From contig NZ_CP019065.1 in the NCBI RefSeq assembly GCF_002951615.1, forward strand, positions 43,728 through 107,727: a stretch of 64,000 bases of DNA, in the 5' to 3' direction. The position numbers and the translations under genes were made by a program. Numbering within the stretch: position 1 is the stretch's first letter; the number at the start of each line of letters is the position of its first letter. Source of the stretch: Rahnella sikkimica (GTDB lineage Bacteria; Pseudomonadota; Gammaproteobacteria; Enterobacterales; Enterobacteriaceae). Positions 59,885 through 64,000 of the stretch are shown here, in pieces. The notes beneath the pieces were generated by a model. The model was not told where the DNA came from, searched no databases, and saw nothing but the letters and a program-made list of their open reading frames with translations.

Positions 59885-61147
59885 CTACCCTATTTTTGCT
59901 TTCGGAAGCTCGTCCCATCTTGTTGTGTATGCGGGTGATAGCATCTCTCTTCTCATTTGCCACGCAGGTTCAATTCCCTGGCCTGCGAACCATATTCTCC
60001 CAAGCCCTTCCTGATTGATTTTATCCACGACCGACATTAATGCCTCACTGCCTGGACGTGGGGATTGGTCATCGAAGAGAGATAGCTGTGCCAACCGCGT
60101 AGGAGAAAAGTCATTAAGCATGACGCCGGCTTTGGCGTAGCGAAATCCAGGCTTCCAGATTCTGTCAATGATGCGCTGGGCTGCAGCTATTATGTCGCGT
60201 GAGTCTTGCGTTGCTGTGAGAAGTTTCTCTGTGCCGGATAGACTACTTTGTGGCTCATTCGCAAAAGGTGACGTTCGCATAAATACAGAAACATGCCGGC
60301 AAAACTGTTTCTCCTGGCGAAGCTTTTCTCCGGCTCGCTCGGCATATCGACAAATAGCCTGCCTCATTTCATGCTCTTCTGATATTCGTTGGCCAAAACT
60401 ACGGCTGCAGATAATTTGCTGCTTCGCAGGAACCATCTCTTCCATTGGTATGCAGCTTTCTCCTCTCAGTTCCCTGACAGTGCGCTCCATCACCACGCCA
60501 AAATTTTTCTTTATAAAGCGGATATCTGTGTCAGCCAGCTGCAGTGCCGTTTCAATCCCCATGACGTTAAGTTTGGCTGTTAACCTCCTGCCGATCCCCC
60601 ATATTTCACCTATGGGTTGGAGTGCGAGTAACTTACGTATCCGAATGGGGTCAGTAAGGGCCACAACTCCTTTCGTTGCGGGCCATCTTTTGGAAGCATA
60701 CTGGCAAGTTTTAGCTAAGGTTTTCGAGGGTGCTATGCCCACTCCAACCATTAACCCGTATGTCTGAATACTTCGTTACGAACATGATGACCAAAGCTGT
60801 CAAAAGATTGAACGGCATCGATGCCCGTTACGTCGAGCCAGCTCTCGTCAATAGAGTAAACGCTTGATCTTAATGCCAAGGATTCTAAAACCGTATGCAC
60901 GCGCGCACTTAAACTCGCGTAAAGAGCATAATTTGAACTAAAACTGCAATATTATGTTTTTTAATATGCGGCTTTAGCTCAAAATAGGGCATTCCCATAG
61001 GGATTCCTAAGTTTTTAAGCTCTTCGACCTGGCTATAACGCAACCATCATTATTTGACAAAATTGCTATAGGTCTACCGCGTAAATCAGGCCGAAAAAGG
61101 CTTTGGCAAGAAGCGTAAAACGAATTGCAATCTGCTAATGCAAACAT
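59885..61147 (-). pseudogene. umuC: umuC/mucB-like Y-family polymerase gene with three 1-base deletions
   Basis: Read from ATG at 61147 (MFALADCNSFYASCQSLFRP, NNDGCVIARS) the gene covers a full-length UmuC of about 421 residues. Three single-base losses break it: after VIARS (about 61035), at VF-SSNY in a T run (about 60951), and at RHTG-LMVGVGIA (about 60747). Between them the frame and all conserved motifs (VYSIDESWLDVTG, GIAPSKTLAKT) survive. The long C-terminal frame (59885-60751) is intact. With umuD it would form an SOS mutagenesis polymerase (Pol V type). Confidence 0.8.
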
Positions 61148-61151
61148 TGTC

Positions 61152-61567
61152 TTACCCGCGAGTGCTGTGAATTATGTACGTTACAACGCCAAATATCTCC
61201 AAGCTGTCCGGATTAACAAACATTGTTGCATAATCGGGATTCATAGCCTCTAAAGCCAGGCGGGGGTGTGTGCATAATCGTTTAACCGTAAACTCACCAT
61301 CGATGGCCGCCACAACAACATCACCATGTCTCGCAGTCTCCGCTCTATCAACAACCAGTAAATCCCCACTACTTATTCCTGCAAAATCATGGATTCGCCT
61401 TCTGCACGAATGTAATAACTGGCACTTGGGTGTTTGATGCAGTATTGAGTTAAATCAAGCTCTTGCTCAACAAAATCTGCAGCAGGACTAGGGAATCCAC
61501 AAGGGCAACTATCTAAAAATAGAGGGATTTTCGATGGTATTTCATTGCTTACTGTGAATATTTTCAT
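61152..61567 (-). pseudogene. umuD: umuD/mucA-like gene with one 1-base deletion
   Basis: From ATG at 61567 (MKIFTVSNEIPSK, CGFPSPAADFVEQELDL, GFPSPA being the cleavage region) the frame runs to GESM and then shifts: restoring one G in ATGGATTTTGCAGG gives the complete rest (SGDLLVVDRAETARHGD, EFTVKRLCTHPRLALEAMNPDYA). The product would be 138 residues. Ser and Lys of the catalytic dyad are present (GESM, FTVKR). It overlaps nothing; umuC begins 5 bases later. Confidence 0.8.
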
Positions 61568-61584
61568 TATTGCACCAAAAAAAC

Positions 61585-61604
61585 TACTGATTATATATAC
61601 AGTA
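61585..61604 (-). promoter_or_regulatory. LexA (SOS) box upstream of umuD
   Basis: TACTGATTATATATACAGTA matches the LexA consensus with CTG-N10-CAG. It sits 18 bases upstream of the umuD start and would place umuDC under SOS control. Confidence 0.9.
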
Positions 61605-62098
61605 TTATGGTGTCGGATATTCCTAGATAGCAAGTCTGAGGACGGAGGTTTTTTTATTAGTCTGTTTTACATAAAGAAATAAATACTACAAATTTTGGGT
61701 AATTGGGCGTCCTGTCGGCTGTCGTGAACAGAGCCAGCCGAGCTGTCTCTGCCCCTGCGGGCTTTGCCCGCGGGCTTCCATCCTGACGCAACACCTTTAG
61801 CTCAAATGACCGCTCGTAAGCCTCAGCGAGCTGAGGCACGCCACGATACAGCTCGCCAGCTCGCAAACGTGGGGCTTCGCCAGCGGCATATTAATCACGG
61901 AGCACGTTGTTCGATTGCCTGGCTTAGCAGGACGAGGGGCGGGCTGAGTGGAATATATACATAGTGACCGCTGTCGCGGGCTACCGGCGGCGATGGACAC
62001 CGAGCATTAATATCAGCCAGCTGCCGCCTGCAAAAGAACATCCAGCTCACCTAAGCGATCTGATGAAGGGGGAATTCAATAAATGGCAAGGTAGTAAG
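61605..62098. other. Intergenic region with no supported gene
   Basis: Short frames here look like chance readings. A hairpin (CCTGCGGGCTTTGCCCGCGGG, 61758-61778 area) and the last palindrome copy at its right edge are the only structures noted. Confidence 0.45.
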
Positions 62099-62114
62099 AT
62101 TTCGCATGCGAAAT
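62099..62114. repeat. 16-bp palindrome, copy 5
   Basis: ATTTCGCATGCGAAAT, 28 bases before the -35 of cassette D. Confidence 0.75.
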
Positions 62115-62142
62115 TAATAATGTTTATTTTATATTATCAGCA

Positions 62143-62225
62143 TTGATATAGTGTATTTAGCGGTATAGACCCTTAAGGACGGAAGGCCGCCCTTACATCC
62201 GGCATAACGCCAAACTCAAAGGAGT
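62143..62225 (+). promoter_or_regulatory. Promoter-leader cassette D (yubL-like gene)
   Basis: TTGATA (62143-62148) and TATAGA (62164-62169), short 15-base spacer. Hairpin 1 around ACGGAAGGCCG (62174-62195) and hairpin 2 GGCATAACGCC (62201-62211) precede AAAGGAG. Confidence 0.65.
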
Positions 62226-62231
62226 CTTCAA

Positions 62232-62459
62232 ATGAAAGATGCAGATATCGTTTTATTACCATCAGGAACCTTTACTCGCGATCAAGCCGAGGCTGTTGCT
62301 GCTGCTTATAGAAATGTGGCTATTGAGGATGATCAAGGGACTCATTTCCGTTTAGTAGTACGCGTATTGGGCAAATGGTTTGGCGTGCATGGAATTTTGA
62401 GCCTAACGCAGGAGAGGGGCTTAAAGTACATCTCCAGCGAAGGCGTGAAAAACCAATAA
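62232..62459 (+). CDS. YubL-like DUF905 protein
   Basis: The 75-residue protein shows the DUF905 pattern: [39 protein letters not shown]. YubL-type genes lie before yubM (ParB-like), psiB and psiA in the leading region of F-like plasmids. The same order appears here (62-base gap to the yubM-like gene). The role is unknown. It is expressed from cassette D. Confidence 0.8.
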   Translation: MKDADIVLLPSGTFTRDQAEAVAAAYRNVAIEDDQGTHFRLVVRVLGKWFGVHGILSLTQERGLKYISSEGVKNQ

Positions 62460-62521
62460 GTCATTAAGTTGCCGGAGGCTTAGAGCCTCCGGTATGCCCA
62501 ACAAATACCTGAGGAATTATC

Positions 62522-64000
62522 ATGTCAAACTCTAAAAAAACGACGGCATCCAAATCAGCTAAATTGTCCCCGATAGTGAACCGCGAAGAGCAAATCAAAG
62601 TTACAGAGCAGGCTTTGGTTAACGTGCCGGTAGAAATGGTGCCATTTAGCCAGCTGGCTCTGTCTCCACTCAATGTGCGCAAAGCAGAACCGGATCCGGT
62701 GAAATTGCAAGAACTGGCCGACACCATCAAAGCCGTGGGCGTCCTGCATAATCTTATCGTGCACCGCCTGCCCGAGGGTCAGCTGGGTGCCGCCGCCGGT
62801 GGCCGCCGTTTCCGTGCGCTGAATATCCTGCTTGTCGCGGGGGCGATCGCGCGGATTACGCCGTGCCGGTGAAATTGTCGGCGACGACGTGGCAGAGGTG
62901 ATTTCTGCCATCGAGAACTTGCAGACCGAAAGCATGCATCCGGCTGACCAGATCATGTCGTTCGCCCGCATCAGTGCCAGCGGAAAAACGGCGGCAGAAA
63001 TCGGAGCCGCGATGGGCTACAGCACCAAACACGTTCAGAAATTCCTGCGACTTGCAGGGATGGCTCCGGCATTACTCGCCGAACTGGCTGAAGACAACAT
63101 CAACGTTGACCAACTGGTGGCTCTGTCTGCCAGCGAAGACCACGAACGTCAGCAAAATACGTGGAAAAATGCCTACGGCATTTACAAAACACCAAAGGAA
63201 TTACGCAATGAGGTGCTGCGCGGCGAAGGGCCGCCGTGGGTAACCGCCTGCTGGAGTTCGTCGGACGTGACGTCTACGAACAGGCGGGCGGCGGGTTCCG
63301 CTATGACCTGTTCACCGACGAAGGTTATCAGCGATACCGTACTGCTGCAGACCCTGACCCGACAAAACTCACCGAAATCGCCGTCGTATCGCGCAGGCAG
63401 AAGGCTGGTCATGGTCAGAGGGGCGAAGCGAGGGCGTTACCACCTACGGTGAAGACGCTGAGCTTTACCTGCTGCTCGGACAGCCCAATCCGGCGTTTAC
63501 CGACGAACAAAGTACGCGCATGGCCGAGCTGGGCAGGCAGCTGGACGAACTGTCAGAGCAGGACGACGGCGATGATGCTGACCATGCCGCACTGGAACAG
63601 GCTGCAGACGCCTGTCAGGCAGAAATGGACGGCATCGAAGGCGCGGCGAAATTCGGGCATGGTCTGACGATGTCCGTGCCCGAGGCGGGTGGTGGTGTCA
63701 CTGCTGCGCGGTGAACTGTCCGTGCGTCGCGGCATCATGAAGCGCTGCGACCTGCCGGAAACTGAGCGTGATGGCAATAACAGCGGGTGACCCGCACTCA
63801 GCAGCACCCGTACCGAGAACAGTACGCCGGAGGTTTCGCCAGCGAAAACGCTGTCTGCCGTACTGGCCAAAAGCCTTTCCAGCGAGCGCACGTTAGCCGT
63901 ACAGGCCGCGCTGGCAGAGCAGCCGCAGATGGCACTGGTGATTTTTGTCCACGACTGCCTGAAATCCACTTTCAACCACCGGTCTTACACCGCCTCGACC
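62522..64000 (+). pseudogene. yubM-like ParB-family gene with many frameshifts, cut by the window end
   Basis: The start is clear (ATG at 62522, VPFSQLALSPLNVRK, VLHNLIVHRLPEGQLG, AAGGRRFRALN). From about 62845 the coding sense jumps between frames: GDDVAEVISAIENLQTE, TKHVQKFLRLAGM (frame 2), NRLLEFVGRDVYEQAGGGFRY, ISDTVLLQTLTRQ, EDAELYLLLGQPNPAF, then SSERTLAVQAALAEQPQMAL near the end, matching YubM. At least seven single-base shifts in 1.2 kb with residues conserved is unusual for natural decay. The 3' end is outside the window. Confidence 0.7.

Noticed and set aside
61657..62000. Overlapping short open frames on both strands
   Set aside because: No ribosome sites, no conserved motifs; treated as intergenic.
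1..64000. CRISPR arrays, tRNA or rRNA genes, antibiotic-resistance genes
   Set aside because: No regularly spaced repeats, no tRNA/rRNA-like stretches and no known resistance protein were seen.

Overview
The window is part of a large conjugative plasmid of Enterobacterales. The replicon is of the IncL/M type (IncB/O-I-K-Z superfamily): repC, an antisense-RNA hairpin, the repB leader peptide and repA lie in the usual order at 23.9-25.6 kb. The transfer genes form an I-type (Dot/Icm-like, MPF-I) type IV secretion system. An Hha-family protein and YubL/YubM-like genes also point to enteric bacteria. I recognise no antibiotic-resistance gene.

Layout. 0-21.9 kb: a co-directional, GC-rich transfer region (3' end of an LPD7-type primase-associated gene, traL-traR, traT, traU, traW, traV, traX, an hha-like gene, traY, excA, trbA, trbB, trbC). 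22-25.9 kb: macro-domain gene, nuc, replicon and probable origin. 26-32.2 kb: a transposon-rich stretch with three ~200-bp Tn3-derived miniature elements and a 3.17-kb Tn3-family derivative carrying tnpR and an EthD/SDR/TetR cassette. 30.2-41.8 kb: accessory genes of defence-island character (Abi_C-like, several HEPN-like proteins, PIN nuclease, zincin protease) plus a ResD-like recombinase. 43.2-48.5 kb: an AT-rich seven-gene operon with the look of a natural-product cluster. 49-54.4 kb: serine recombinase, RelB-like fusion protein, an IS3-family element inside a gene, and a Fic AMPylase gene. 54.7-64 kb: stability and leading-region genes (radC, korC-like, parA, parB, umuDC, yubL, a yubM/ParB-like gene) joined by a shared 16-bp palindrome and a repeated promoter-leader cassette.

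The most interesting system is the 43.2-48.5 kb operon. It encodes a YqcI/YcgG (GntA-like) heme N-oxygenase, an SDR, an arginine:glycine-type amidinotransferase with an intact Asp-His-Cys triad, a 2Fe-2S ferredoxin protein, a LysE-type exporter, a free-standing B3/B4 tRNA-editing domain and a YcbX-like MOSC protein. Together they suggest production, export and self-protection for a guanidine or N-hydroxyguanidine amino-acid antimetabolite; the product is inferred, not shown.

Quality caution. Single-base deletions break traV (in a G run), umuD (one) and umuC (three), and the yubM-like gene at the right end changes frame many times within 1.2 kb. The coding sense is otherwise conserved, so at least some of these may be sequencing errors rather than decay.
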